DNA of 64,000 bases, from NCBI GenBank assembly GCA_904395335.1, contig CAJFNR010000034.1, positions 1 to 64,000 on the forward strand, written 5' to 3'. Positions 55,519 through 64,000 of this stretch are shown one piece after another. The stretch is from Candidatus Avimonas narfae (lineage in GTDB: Bacteria; Bacillota; Clostridia; Oscillospirales; Acutalibacteraceae). The position numbers were made by a program, and so were the translations under genes. The notes beneath the pieces are model-generated. The model worked only from the letters and a program-made list of their open reading frames with translations. It did not search any database and had not been told where the DNA came from. Each line of letters starts with the position of its first letter. Position 1 is the stretch's first letter.

Positions 55519-56750
55519 GCCGGTATGTCATCATTGGGAATTCAGCGGCCGCTGTGGGTTGTGTGGAGGGAATCCGGCAGCAGGACAAAACGGGCGGCAT
55601 CACCCTGATTTCCACCGAACCGCATTTCACCTATTCCCGTCCGCTGATCTCCTATCTTCTGTGGGGCAAGACGGACGAGGGGCGCATGAGATACCGGCCG
55701 GCGGATTTTTACCAGAAAAACCGGTGTGAGCTTCTGGCTGGTCGGACCGCCGTCCGGATTGATACACAGGAAAAGAGCGTACAGCTGGATGACGGGCGGC
55801 GTGTGTCCTATGACAAGCTGCTGGTGGCCACCGGTTCCCGGCCGTTTGTTCCGGCGATGCCGGGATTGGAGAAGGTCCCACAGCGGTTTACTTTTCTATC
55901 CCTGGACGATGCCCGCCGGCTGGAAGCGGCGCTGACACCGGAGGCCCGCGTCCTCATCGTGGGGGCGGGGCTGATCGGCCTCAAATGTGCGGAAGGGATT
56001 TTCGATCGGGTGAGGAGCCTGGCGGTAGTGGATCTGGCCGACCGCGTCCTGCCCAGCATTCTGGATGAAACGGGTTCGCGTCTCGTCCGGCAGCATCTGG
56101 AAAAGAAGGGCATCCGGTTTTATCTCTCCGACAGCGTATCTTCCTTTGAAGGGAACACGGCGCGCCTGCAAAGCGGTGCGGCGGTGAATTTTGATCTGTT
56201 GGTGATAGCGGTGGGAGTCCGTCCCAACGCGGAGCTGGTCCAAGAGGCCGGCGGGACTGTAAACCGCGGGATCACAGTGGATGCGTATGGCCGCACCAGC
56301 CTTCCCGATGTGTACGCCGCCGGTGACTGTACGGAAACCACCGATATCGCTTCGGGAGAGAGCCGGGTGCTGGCCTTGCTTCCCAATGCTTATATGCAGG
56401 GGGAAAGCGCCGGCACTCATATGGCCGGTGGGACAGGGAAACCTTATGACAGGGCTATCGCCATGAACGCCATTGGCTTATTTGGCTACCATGTGCTGAC
56501 AGCCGGTGTTTACACCGGCGATACCTATGCCGTGGAGGAAAACGGTGCATATAAAAAGTTGTTTTATCAGGACAACTTGCTCAAGGGTTTTATCCTCATC
56601 GGACAGGTGGAGCGTGCGGGAATTTACACATCCCTGATCCGCAACCGCACGCCGCTGGATTCACTGGACTTTGAGCTGATCCGGGAAAAGCCCCAGCTGA
56701 TGGCATTCAGCCGTCGGGTGCGCGCCCGGGCGTTATCCGAACAGGGATAG
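55515..56750 (+). CDS. NAD(P)/FAD-dependent oxidoreductase (GOGAT electron input)
   Basis: 411 residues. FAD Rossmann YVIIGNSAAAVGCVEG, second nucleotide site RVLIVGAGLIGLKCAEG, and VYAAGDCTET near the FAD closing motif. Rubredoxin reductase/nitrite-reductase NirB-N-like family. Likely accepts NAD(P)H electrons for glutamate synthesis; the actual donor is inferred. ATGA overlap with the Fe-S gene shows tight coupling. Confidence 0.85.
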   Translation: MSRYVIIGNSAAAVGCVEGIRQQDKTGGITLISTEPHFTYSRPLISYLLWGKTDEGRMRYRPADFYQKNRCELLAGRTAVRIDTQEKSVQLDDGRRVSYDKLLVATGSRPFVPAMPGLEKVPQRFTFLSLDDARRLEAALTPEARVLIVGAGLIGLKCAEGIFDRVRSLAVVDLADRVLPSILDETGSRLVRQHLEKKGIRFYLSDSVSSFEGNTARLQSGAAVNFDLLVIAVGVRPNAELVQEAGGTVNRGITVDAYGRTSLPDVYAAGDCTETTDIASGESRVLALLPNAYMQGESAGTHMAGGTGKPYDRAIAMNAIGLFGYHVLTAGVYTGDTYAVEENGAYKKLFYQDNLLKGFILIGQVERAGIYTSLIRNRTPLDSLDFELIREKPQLMAFSRRVRARALSEQG

Positions 56751-56762
56751 GGAGGGATTGTC

Positions 56763-57485
56763 ATGACAATTGATGCACAGGGCCTGCATTTTCAGCCTCT
56801 CAACGAAGCGGTTCGTTCCGCCGGGAGCTCTCCGGTGGTGATTGAACAGTGCGTGGGACAGCGGTACATCGGCAGCGGCCTTTCGGAGAAAACCATTGAG
56901 ATCAACGGAACTCCGGGAAATGCACTGGGAGCCTATCTGGACGGGGCGGAGATCGTGGTGCACGGCAATGCGCAGGATGCCACCGGCGACACGATGAACG
57001 AAGGCACTATCTGTATCCACGGCTCTTCCGGTGACGCCACCGGCTACGCCATGCGCGGCGGCAGTATCTGGGTCCGCGGCAGCATCGGCTACCGCGGCGG
57101 CATCCATATGAAGGAATACCGGGAAAAGAGTCCCCTGCTAGTGGTGGGGGAGACGGCCGGCAGCTTTCTGGGCGAGTACCAGGCGGGCGGCACTATTGTG
57201 GTGCTGGGCCTGCACTGTGAAGCCGACAAGCCGGTGAGCAATTTTTGCGGCATGGGGATGTACGGTGGCCGGATCTATCTGCGTTGCCGCCGTCCGCCGT
57301 CCGGACTGCCCGACCGCCTGCTGTGTGCGGAGGCGGATGAGGAGGACCGAGCTTTCCTTCGTCCCATTCTGACGCGTTTCTGTGAGCTTTTCGGGGAATC
57401 CCTGAAGGATGTGGAGGCCCTGCCGTTTTACCGTATCACGCCGGACAGCCGGAATCCATACAAGCAGCTTTATGTATCCAATTGA
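56763..57485 (+). CDS. Glutamate synthase GXGXG-motif subunit (split GOGAT)
   Basis: 240 residues forming a right-handed beta-helix of G-x-x-G-x-x-x-G repeats (GNALGAYLDGAEIVVHGNAQDATG, GTICIHGSSGDATGYAMRGG, GGRIYLRC). This is the C-terminal domain of classical GltB made as a separate protein (GltB3/GlxC-like). Structural partner linking glutaminase and synthase. Confidence 0.9.
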   Translation: MTIDAQGLHFQPLNEAVRSAGSSPVVIEQCVGQRYIGSGLSEKTIEINGTPGNALGAYLDGAEIVVHGNAQDATGDTMNEGTICIHGSSGDATGYAMRGGSIWVRGSIGYRGGIHMKEYREKSPLLVVGETAGSFLGEYQAGGTIVVLGLHCEADKPVSNFCGMGMYGGRIYLRCRRPPSGLPDRLLCAEADEEDRAFLRPILTRFCELFGESLKDVEALPFYRITPDSRNPYKQLYVSN

Positions 57486-57499
57486 AAGGGGGAGAGGCA

Positions 57500-58804
57500 A
57501 TGCTCAGCGATACGGCGCGGGAAGTGCTGGACTTTGTCCGGGAAAACGATGTGAAATTTGTTCGTTTGGCCTTTTGTGATTTGTTCGGACGTCCAAAGAA
57601 TATTGCCGTCATGGCGGATCAGCTCCCCCGGGCCTTTGAGCAGGGGATCCCCTTTGACGCCTCGGCCGTGCCCGGTTTCGGGGGAGCAGATGGCTCCGAT
57701 CTGCTGCTGGCACCGGACTGTTCCTCCGTTGCCATTATGCCGTGGCGTCCCGCTCAGGGACGTGTGGTGCGGATGATCTGTTCCATAAACAATCCGGACG
57801 GGACACCCTTTGAGGCGGACGGCCGGTATCTGCTTCGGCTGGCGGCGGACCGTGCGGCGGAGATGGGCTATCTTTGCCGTGTGGGGACGGAATGTGAATT
57901 TACCCTTTTCAAAACCGATGCCGACGGTAATCCCACTGAGGAGCCCATGGATCGGGGAACCTATGGGGATGTGGCACCTCTGGACAAGGGGGAAAATATC
58001 CGGAGGGCCATCTGTCTTGCATTGGAGAGTATGGGCCTCTGTCCCGAGAGCTCCCATCACGAGCAGGGGGCGGGACAAAACGAGATCGACTTTCGCTTTG
58101 CGGAGGCTCTGACTGCCGCCGATCATATGACCACCTTTCAGACGGTGGTAAAAGCCATTGCCATGGGCAACGGCCTTTATGCGTCTTTTCTCCCCAAGCC
58201 TCTGGCCGGTGATAGCGGAAACGGCCTGCACATCAATCTTTCCCTGTTGCAGTGCGGAAAAAATATTTTTCAGCGGGCTCCCAGCCACTGTCCGGAAGCG
58301 GAGAGCTTTATCCAGGGGATTCTGAACCGGGTGCGGGAGATCACGGTGTTTCTCAACCCTCTGGTTAATTCCTATGCCCGCTTCGGCTCCTTTGAGGCCC
58401 CACGTTATCTGACGTGGTCCCATCAGAACCGGTCCCAGCTCATCCGCATCCCCGTCTCTTTTGGGGAGGACAACCGCATGGAACTGCGCTCTGCCGATCC
58501 GTCCTGCAATCCCTATCTAGCCTTTGCGCTTCTGCTTCATGCGGGTCTGGAGGGAATCGAGCAGAAGGTCGCGCTGGAACCGCCCTGCAACCGTTCTCTC
58601 CCGGAGGAAGAGGAGGGGCTGCCGTGCCTTCCGCGAGATCTGGGTGAGGCCATTGAAGCGGCTGAAAACAGCGATTTTCTCCGTCGGGTCCTGCCGGATT
58701 CAGTGGTACAAAATTATCTGGCGGAGAAAAGGCGGGAATGGACAGCTTACAGCGCCGCCGATCCGCGGGACTATTTTCTCAGCCGCGAATTCCGGCGTAT
58801 TTGA
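57500..58804 (+). CDS. glnA: Glutamine synthetase type I
   Basis: 434 residues. VRLAFCDLFGRPKNI, PGFGGADGSDLLLAPD, GTECEFTLF (metal Glu), EQGAGQNEIDFR, GNGLHINLSL, NSYARFGSFEAPRYL and RMELRSADPSCNPYLAFA (active-site Glu/Arg). No adenylylation Tyr motif is recognised. ATG 57500 follows AAAGGGGGAGAGG. Second GS in the window besides the type III enzyme; its operon with GOGAT and an ANTAR regulator makes a compact GS-GOGAT unit. Confidence 0.92.
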   Translation: MLSDTAREVLDFVRENDVKFVRLAFCDLFGRPKNIAVMADQLPRAFEQGIPFDASAVPGFGGADGSDLLLAPDCSSVAIMPWRPAQGRVVRMICSINNPDGTPFEADGRYLLRLAADRAAEMGYLCRVGTECEFTLFKTDADGNPTEEPMDRGTYGDVAPLDKGENIRRAICLALESMGLCPESSHHEQGAGQNEIDFRFAEALTAADHMTTFQTVVKAIAMGNGLYASFLPKPLAGDSGNGLHINLSLLQCGKNIFQRAPSHCPEAESFIQGILNRVREITVFLNPLVNSYARFGSFEAPRYLTWSHQNRSQLIRIPVSFGEDNRMELRSADPSCNPYLAFALLLHAGLEGIEQKVALEPPCNRSLPEEEEGLPCLPRDLGEAIEAAENSDFLRRVLPDSVVQNYLAEKRREWTAYSAADPRDYFLSREFRRI

Positions 58805-58840
58805 AGCCGGTTAATGCATTCTGCTGAGGCAGGTGAGTGG

Positions 58841-59407
58841 ATGGATAAGATATTGGTGGTTTCTTCCCTGTCCAGGGGGACGGAGGTGTTGACCTCCTAT
58901 CTGGAAGGGGACGCGTATTCCCTTCAATATGCCGCCAGCGGCGGGGAGGCGCGCAGGCGCTTGCTGGAGGAATCGTTTTCACTGGTGATCATTCTTGCCC
59001 CGCTGAAGGACGAATCGGGAATTTCTCTGGCGGAGGATGCTGCAGGGGGAACAGCGGGGATTTTGCTGGCGGTAAAAGCGGGGGAGCAGGAAGAGCTGGC
59101 CCATCGCCTGACCGGACACGGGATCTTCGTTTATTCCTTTTCCATGGGCAAAAGGATGTTTGAATATGCCGCTCAGCTCCTGCTTGCCGTCCACCGCCGG
59201 CTGGAGGCCTCCCTTCCCCAGAAGGAAAAGATGGAACGGCGAGTGGAAGACATCCGGATTGTCAACCGGGCCAAATGCCTCCTCATCCAATACCTTCATC
59301 TCAGCGAGGAGGAGGCGCACCGGCTGATTGAAAAGCAGGCCATGGACAAACGGAAAACCAAGCGGGAAGTGGCGGAAGAAATCCTGCGCCACTACGAAAT
59401 TGAATAG
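58841..59407 (+). CDS. ANTAR-domain antiterminator with pseudo-receiver
   Basis: 188 residues. Residues 1-120 look like a receiver-fold domain, but the phospho-acceptor position (end of beta 3, SLVIILAPLKDESG) has no Asp, so it is probably not phosphorylated. Residues 130-186 form a coiled coil and ANTAR bundle (VNRAKCLLIQYLHLSEEEAHRLIEKQAMDKR...VAEEIL), with the conserved A-K and A-M motifs. ANTAR proteins bind paired hexaloop hairpins and prevent termination. Candidate targets are the leaders at 52102-52178 and 52278-52391. AGGTGAG sets ATG 58841. Confidence 0.88.
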   Translation: MDKILVVSSLSRGTEVLTSYLEGDAYSLQYAASGGEARRRLLEESFSLVIILAPLKDESGISLAEDAAGGTAGILLAVKAGEQEELAHRLTGHGIFVYSFSMGKRMFEYAAQLLLAVHRRLEASLPQKEKMERRVEDIRIVNRAKCLLIQYLHLSEEEAHRLIEKQAMDKRKTKREVAEEILRHYEIE

Positions 59408-59418
59408 GAGTGACTGTC

Positions 59419-60258
59419 ATGCTGTGGGCCTTTACAAAGATGCAAGGGTGCGGCAACGACTATATTTATTTTGACTGCTTCGATCGGGAGTTCCCGCAGC
59501 CGGAAGAAAAGGCAGTGATGCTGTCCCGCGCTCACTTCGGCGTGGGAGGGGATGGCATCATCCTGATAGAACCGTCTGATACGGCCGATGCGCGCATGCG
59601 GATTTTCAATCAGGATGGAAGCGAAGGCCGTATGTGCGGAAACGGCATACGATGTGTAGGCAAATACCTTTACGACAGTGGAAGGGCAAAAAAAGATGTC
59701 CTGCGCGTAGAGACAAAGAGTGGGATCAAAGTCCTGCAGTTGTCGATAACTGATGGAAAGGCGGAAAGCGTTCGGGTGGATATGGGCCCTGCCTCTTTCC
59801 GGGCGAAAGACATCCCGGTGCTGCTGCCGGAGGAGGAGGCGGTGGAGGTACTGCTGGAATGTGGCGGAAAAAGCGAACCTGTCACCTGTGTTTCTATGGG
59901 AAATCCGCACTGCGTCCTGTTCCGCAGCGATGTGCAGCATCTGGATATCCAAAAGGAAGGTTCGGCTTTTGAGCACCATCCCGCCTTTCCGGAGCGCACC
60001 AACACGGAGTTTGTCCAGATTCTGGACCGGCGGCATGTGCGTATGCGCGTCTGGGAAAGAGGTAGCGGCGAAACGCTGGCCTGTGGAACCGGCGCCTGCG
60101 CCAGTGTGGCGGCAGCGGTGCGATGCGGCTATTGTGACGATGGGGAAGAGATTACGGTTCATTTGTTGGGCGGTGATTTGAAGATCGTCTACACGCCTGC
60201 CACCGTCTGGATGGAGGGGGAAGCCCGCACCGTTTTCCGGGGCGAAATCGACTTGTAA
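59419..60258 (+). CDS. dapF: Diaminopimelate epimerase (intact)
   Basis: 279 residues. Substrate and catalytic residues are complete: GCGNDY (N13), GVGGDG (D45), nucleophile C73 in GRMCGNGIRC, MGNPHCV, and the second Cys in ETLACGTGACA. Interconverts LL- and meso-DAP. ATG 59419 chosen by TAGGAG spacing. It sits 11 bp behind the ANTAR gene and before dapL. Compare with the degenerate copy fused to CarB. Confidence 0.96.
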   Translation: MLWAFTKMQGCGNDYIYFDCFDREFPQPEEKAVMLSRAHFGVGGDGIILIEPSDTADARMRIFNQDGSEGRMCGNGIRCVGKYLYDSGRAKKDVLRVETKSGIKVLQLSITDGKAESVRVDMGPASFRAKDIPVLLPEEEAVEVLLECGGKSEPVTCVSMGNPHCVLFRSDVQHLDIQKEGSAFEHHPAFPERTNTEFVQILDRRHVRMRVWERGSGETLACGTGACASVAAAVRCGYCDDGEEITVHLLGGDLKIVYTPATVWMEGEARTVFRGEIDL

Positions 60259-60293
60259 CAGCCAATAACTTTCGTATGACAAGAGGTGCCAAC

Positions 60294-61475
60294 ATGAAAA
60301 TCAACGCACATTATCGCCAGCTGGAGGAAAGCTACCTGTTTTCTACCATTGCCCAGAAAGCGGCGGCATACCAGCAGGAGCACCCGCAGGCACGGCTGAT
60401 CCGCATGGGGATCGGGGACGTGACCCGGCCTCTCAGCCAGCATGTGATTGATGCTTTCCGCGCAGGTGTGGAGGAACAGGGGAAGGTGGAAACTTTCCAC
60501 GGTTACGGCCCGGAGCAGGGGTATCCCTTCCTGCGGGAGGCTGTGCAGGGCTATTACCGTTCCTTCGGTGTGGAGTTGGAGCTGGACGATATCTTTATCA
60601 GCGACGGTGCCAAAAGTGATGTGGGCAATATTCTCGACTTGTTTGACCGGGACAACCTTGTGCTGATTCCTGACCCGGTTTATCCGGTCTATCGGGATAC
60701 CAATCAAATGGCGGGACGGACCATAACCTATCTGAACGCCAACAAGGAAAACGGCTTTCTGCCCCTGCCGGACCGGACTCAAAGAGCCGACCTGATTTAT
60801 CTTTGTTCTCCCAACAACCCCACCGGAGCGGCCTACAGCCGGGAACAGCTGGCGGAATGGGTGGCCTATGCCCGGGAGCAGCAGGCGGTGCTGCTTTTTG
60901 ACGCCGCGTACGAAGCCTTTGTACAGGAGGATCTGCCCCGCAGCATTTTTGAGATCGAAGGGGCGGAGACCTGCGCGGTGGAGTTCTGTTCATTGTCCAA
61001 AACGGCGGGTTTTACAGGAACTCGCTGCGGATATACGGTGGTGCCCTCCGCCCTGATGCGGGACGGCATGTCGCTGCGCAAAATGTGGCTGCGCCGCCAG
61101 ACCACCAAGTTCAACGGCGTTTCCTATCCGGTGCAACGGGCCGCTGCCGCGGTCTTTACAGAGGAGGGGCTGAGGGAATGCCGGCGGTCCCTCCGTGTGT
61201 ATCAGTCCAATGCCCGCCGGATATCCGATACTTTGGAAGAGCTGGATATCTGGCATGTGGGCGGGAAGAATTCCCCCTATATCTGGATGGAATGCCCCGG
61301 TGGGCGCTCCTCCTGGGAATTCTTTGACGATTTGCTGGAACGGGCGCAGGTCCTCGGCACGCCAGGCAGCGGATTCGGCCGCAACGGGGAGGGCTTTTTC
61401 CGCCTGACAGCATTCGGCACACCGGAGGATACGGCAGAGGCCATGGAGCGGTTCCGCGCCGTTTACGGCCGGTGA
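60294..61475 (+). CDS. dapL: LL-diaminopimelate aminotransferase
   Basis: 393 residues, fold-type I PLP enzyme. RMGIGDVTRPL, CSPNNPTGA, DAAYEAF and Schiff-base Lys in SLSKTAGFTGTRCGY, with an ending typical of DapL. Converts tetrahydrodipicolinate directly to LL-DAP using glutamate, bypassing the succinylase/acetylase steps. With asd-dapA-dapB and dapF the DAP route from aspartyl phosphate is complete in this window. ATG 60294 follows AGAGGTG. Confidence 0.94.
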   Translation: MKINAHYRQLEESYLFSTIAQKAAAYQQEHPQARLIRMGIGDVTRPLSQHVIDAFRAGVEEQGKVETFHGYGPEQGYPFLREAVQGYYRSFGVELELDDIFISDGAKSDVGNILDLFDRDNLVLIPDPVYPVYRDTNQMAGRTITYLNANKENGFLPLPDRTQRADLIYLCSPNNPTGAAYSREQLAEWVAYAREQQAVLLFDAAYEAFVQEDLPRSIFEIEGAETCAVEFCSLSKTAGFTGTRCGYTVVPSALMRDGMSLRKMWLRRQTTKFNGVSYPVQRAAAAVFTEEGLRECRRSLRVYQSNARRISDTLEELDIWHVGGKNSPYIWMECPGGRSSWEFFDDLLERAQVLGTPGSGFGRNGEGFFRLTAFGTPEDTAEAMERFRAVYGR

Positions 61476-61504
61476 TATCGGGCGGAAAAAGGGAGCGAGT
61501 GTTC

Positions 61505-62857
61505 ATGCAGGGAGAGCTACACGAGGAGTGCGGCGTTTTCGGCGTTTATCACCTTCCGGGTGCCGCCAATCTGACCTATCTGGGGCTGCACGCCCTCCAG
61601 CACCGGGGACAGGAGAGCGCCGGAATTGCGGTCAGCGACGGGGATTCCATACGCTGCCGGAAGGGCCACGGCCTGGTGACGGAAGCGCTGTCTTCGCAGA
61701 AACTGGCGGAGCTGAGAGGGGAAAACGCAGTGGGGCATGTGCGGTATTCCACCGCTGGGGGCGGCGAATGGGAGAATATTCAGCCGCTGCTTGTGCGTGC
61801 CAAGATGGGCAGCCTGGCGGCCGTGCACAACGGACAAATCGCCAACGCCCGCGAGCTGAGGGAAGAGCTGGAGGAGCAGGGAAGTATTTTCTCCAGCAGC
61901 AGTGACAGCGAGATTCTGCTGCATTTGATCCAGAGAGGCCGGGGTAGCCTGCTGGAAAAGCTGCAGGACGCCTGCCGACGGTTGGAGGGCGCTTTCGCTT
62001 TTTTGGTGCTGACGGAGCAAAGCCTGTATGCCATACGGGATTGCAACGGGCTCCGTCCTCTTTCGGTGGCCCGCCGGGGTCAGGGGTATTGTGTAAGCAG
62101 CGAGAGCTGCGCCTTCCATTTGATAGAGGCCGAGGAGGTCAGGGAGCTAGAACCGGGGGAGATATTGAAATTCACCGCCGGCGGAATGGAGTCCCACCGA
62201 TATACCGCGGATACCCGGCACCGTCTCTGCGCCATGGAATATGTCTATTTCGCCCGGCCGGACAGCGATATCGAAGGGCGGAACGTCCATTCCCTGCGCC
62301 GGCGCACCGGGCGGCTGCTTGCTCGCAGGGATAAGGACCTGAAGGCGGACATGGTGGTGGGGGTTCCCGATTCCTCCCTGTCTGCCGCCATGGGGTACAG
62401 CGAGGAAAGCGGCCTACCTTTTGAAATGGGGTTGATAAAAAACCGCTACGTGGGACGCACCTTCATTCAACCCACCCAGGAGCTGCGGGACAGCGGCGTC
62501 AAAATGAAGCTGGCCGCCAACCGGTCGGTGGTGGAGGGGAAACGGCTGGTGTTGCTGGACGATTCCATTGTCCGTGGAACCACTTCCCGGCGCATCGTCC
62601 GCCTGCTGAAGGAGGCTGGAGCGCGGGAGGTCCATCTGCGCATCGCCTCACCGCCGCTGCGCTACCCCTGCTTTTATGGGGTGGATATTTCCACGCAGGA
62701 GGAGCTGATCTCCGCCAGGCTAAGTGTTCCGGAGCTGTGCCGGTTTGTGGGGGCCGATTCCCTCCGTTTCCTGACCGAACAGGAGATGCAGGAGGCTTAC
62801 GGAGGAGAGGATTTTTGCTTTGCCTGCTTTGACGGGCGGTATGTAACCCGCGTGTAG
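61505..62857 (+). CDS. purF: Amidophosphoribosyltransferase
   Basis: 450 residues. Short propeptide MQGELHEE then nucleophile Cys9 (CGVFGVYH), the Ntn glutaminase (LQHRGQESAGIAV, GHVRYSTAGG), and a PRTase domain with the PRPP loop VLLDDSIVRGTTSRRIV. First step of purine synthesis, using glutamine. No other pur gene is adjacent; it ends the nitrogen run, with a terminator after it. Confidence 0.95.
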   Translation: MQGELHEECGVFGVYHLPGAANLTYLGLHALQHRGQESAGIAVSDGDSIRCRKGHGLVTEALSSQKLAELRGENAVGHVRYSTAGGGEWENIQPLLVRAKMGSLAAVHNGQIANARELREELEEQGSIFSSSSDSEILLHLIQRGRGSLLEKLQDACRRLEGAFAFLVLTEQSLYAIRDCNGLRPLSVARRGQGYCVSSESCAFHLIEAEEVRELEPGEILKFTAGGMESHRYTADTRHRLCAMEYVYFARPDSDIEGRNVHSLRRRTGRLLARRDKDLKADMVVGVPDSSLSAAMGYSEESGLPFEMGLIKNRYVGRTFIQPTQELRDSGVKMKLAANRSVVEGKRLVLLDDSIVRGTTSRRIVRLLKEAGAREVHLRIASPPLRYPCFYGVDISTQEELISARLSVPELCRFVGADSLRFLTEQEMQEAYGGEDFCFACFDGRYVTRV

Positions 62858-62868
62858 CCCTTAACGAT

Positions 62869-62908
62869 AAAGAAGAACGGTACGGATGATTCCGTACCGT
62901 CCTTCTTT
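62869..62908 (+). terminator. Terminator after purF
   Basis: AAAGAAGAACGGTACGGA, loop TGAT, TCCGTACCGTCCTTCTTT: 18-bp stem with one mismatch. Can serve the convergent M23 gene too. Confidence 0.88.
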
Positions 62909-62957
62909 GCCCTTCTGGCCGTTCCGGATATCGATCCGGTTTCGAGGGCAGGTATCC

Positions 62958-63713
62958 TTAGGCGGCGGAGGGATCAGCCTCCTCCGTATAGCGCACTTCC
63001 TGACCGATGGCATTGATAGGATCGATCAGCTTCCCGTCGGCGGTGATTTCCAGATGCAGGTGGCTGCCTTCCAGGGATTCGCAGGGAATCTCGGACAGGT
63101 TGCCAATAATATCGCCCACCTTGACCGTGTCGCCTTCCTTTACCGAAGGGGTGACCCCGCAGTACCGGGACTGTATGCCGAATCCGTGGTCAATGGTGAT
63201 GGTTTTGCCCCAGAGGGGATCCTCTTCCAGGTCTTGGATGGTACCGTCGGCTAGGGCTTTGACCGCTTGGCCGTCGGAACCGACGAAATCCACGCCGTTG
63301 TGGACGCGCCAATCGTTCATGGTTTTAGAATATACCGGCTGATCGTCGCTGAACGAGCCGCACACTTCATTTGTCAGCGGAAGAATAAACAGGTCGACGG
63401 AAGTGGCGCCGGTCTGAATATCCGGTTCCGTGGTGGTTGCTGTGGTTGTCGTGGTGGTTTCGGAGGGGGCGGTGGTGCTTCGATCGTCAGGGATACCGGT
63501 GACCGGCGTATCTACCGCCTTATCTGTGGTGGAGGAGGTGGAGGGAAGGGTAGGATCCTCCTCTCCGGTATCGATAGGAGGGGTATTGCTCATAAACGTC
63601 GTGACCGCCACACCGCACAGGGCCACAAGGCAAACTGCCAGTGCGACATAAAATCCCTTTCCCTTAAAAAAGGCTTTTATTTTGGATTCACCGTCAAAGT
63701 GTATTTTACCCAT
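62958..63713 (-). CDS. Membrane-anchored M23 peptidase-like protein (SpoIIQ-like)
   Basis: 251 residues. Short cytoplasmic tail, one membrane helix (about 21-42), a Thr/Ser/Pro-rich linker, then an M23/LytM domain with H-N-G-V-D and H-L-H-L-E zinc motifs, both intact. Size and layout fit clostridial SpoIIQ, the forespore partner of SpoIIIAH, which keeps the zinc site; a general endopeptidase is the alternative. GGAGG precedes ATG 63713. No other sporulation gene is visible to confirm. Confidence 0.75.
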   Translation of the reverse strand: MGKIHFDGESKIKAFFKGKGFYVALAVCLVALCGVAVTTFMSNTPPIDTGEEDPTLPSTSSTTDKAVDTPVTGIPDDRSTTAPSETTTTTTATTTEPDIQTGATSVDLFILPLTNEVCGSFSDDQPVYSKTMNDWRVHNGVDFVGSDGQAVKALADGTIQDLEEDPLWGKTITIDHGFGIQSRYCGVTPSVKEGDTVKVGDIIGNLSEIPCESLEGSHLHLEITADGKLIDPINAIGQEVRYTEEADPSAA

Positions 63714-64000
63714 AGGACTACCTCCGTTCTGCCGAATGATGGCTGTGGTAGTATTCTGGGCAAAAAAGCGGCGGTTATGCCGCAGGGATAAAATTATTTC
63801 CGGCAGCAGGTGAGTACTGCCAGCTTACCACCTTTTGCCTGCAAGTTTTGTCGTTTTGGTTGCCGAAAAAACATCGATAGAAACGGTTAATACCGGATAT
63901 TTTGACAAAAGATTGGACAAAATGAAAGAAAATTAAAATGTACTTGCAAAATGCGGCGGCATATACTAAAATGACAGATAGTTTGACAATATTATGCATT
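63714..64000. other. Right-edge intergenic region
   Basis: A+T-rich, no supported gene. A 74-codon minus frame (63999-63775) lacks a ribosome site and family resemblance. It probably holds promoters for the M23 gene and for a gene beyond the window. Confidence 0.4.

Noticed and set aside
63714-63760. Sporulation sigma-factor promoter for the SpoIIQ-like gene
   Set aside because: A weak ATACTA-type box is visible but no matching -35 at proper spacing; not enough to call.

Overview
The window looks like chromosome from an anaerobic, probably spore-forming member of the Clostridia, most likely Oscillospiraceae/Eubacteriales. Supporting signs are the DapL route to diaminopimelate, a type III glutamine synthetase, a split glutamate synthase, Trp T-box and lysine riboswitch control, AdhE under a Rex-type operator, an ANTAR regulator and a SpoIIQ-like M23 protein. 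Most of it is G+C-rich and compactly coded. Family assignments rest on motifs read by eye; no database was searched.

Region 1 (1-5.2 kb) is an A+T-rich accessory island. It holds the tail of a large serine recombinase, decayed sequence, a Septu-like ATPase + HNH defence pair, a consensus promoter overlapping a LexA-type palindrome, a toxin/immunity-like pair (DUF6883/DUF4926-like) and a scrap of an IS200-type transposase. Region 2 (5.2-10.5 kb) has a LysR regulator divergent from two lipoprotein esterases, two paralogous aldo/keto reductases and an NTF2-like protein. Region 3 (10.8-19 kb) has adhE, a phosphotransferase lacking its catalytic Asp, crcB, adenine deaminase, a nitrilase-family amidase and an EamA transporter.

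Region 4 (19-28.3 kb) is the trp operon (trpEGDCF, a repeat-filled gap, trpBA) behind a Trp T-box, then a histidine phosphatase, ruvX and an SGNH hydrolase. Region 5 (28.4-33.5 kb) is carA followed by a single 1349-codon frame in which complete CarB runs directly into a complete-length but active-site-degenerate DapF domain. Region 6 (33.8-41.6 kb) has an FAD oxidoreductase, DegV, the lysine-riboswitch operon asd-dapA-dapB, divergent queA and a small hydrolase operon. Region 7 (41.9-48.6 kb) has a Bce-type ABC exporter, a lipoprotein, enolase and a GntR/YtrA-type ABC operon.

Region 8 (48.9-62.9 kb) is a nitrogen block. asnA-glnN (minus) and a split GOGAT-glnA-ANTAR-dapF-dapL-purF run (plus) diverge from a common intergenic region. 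Both leaders carry an intrinsic terminator overlapped by a hairpin with an AAAGRC hexaloop, the loop pattern (A1, G4) bound by ANTAR proteins, and an ANTAR protein is encoded inside the plus-strand run. Glutamate, glutamine, asparagine, DAP/lysine and the first purine step are thus physically grouped. A SpoIIQ-like M23 protein closes the window.

Most notable items: the CarB-DapF fusion with a C73S-type substitution next to an intact dapF elsewhere; the paired ANTAR-like leaders; the Septu-like pair; and the SOS-type promoter captured by a toxin gene.
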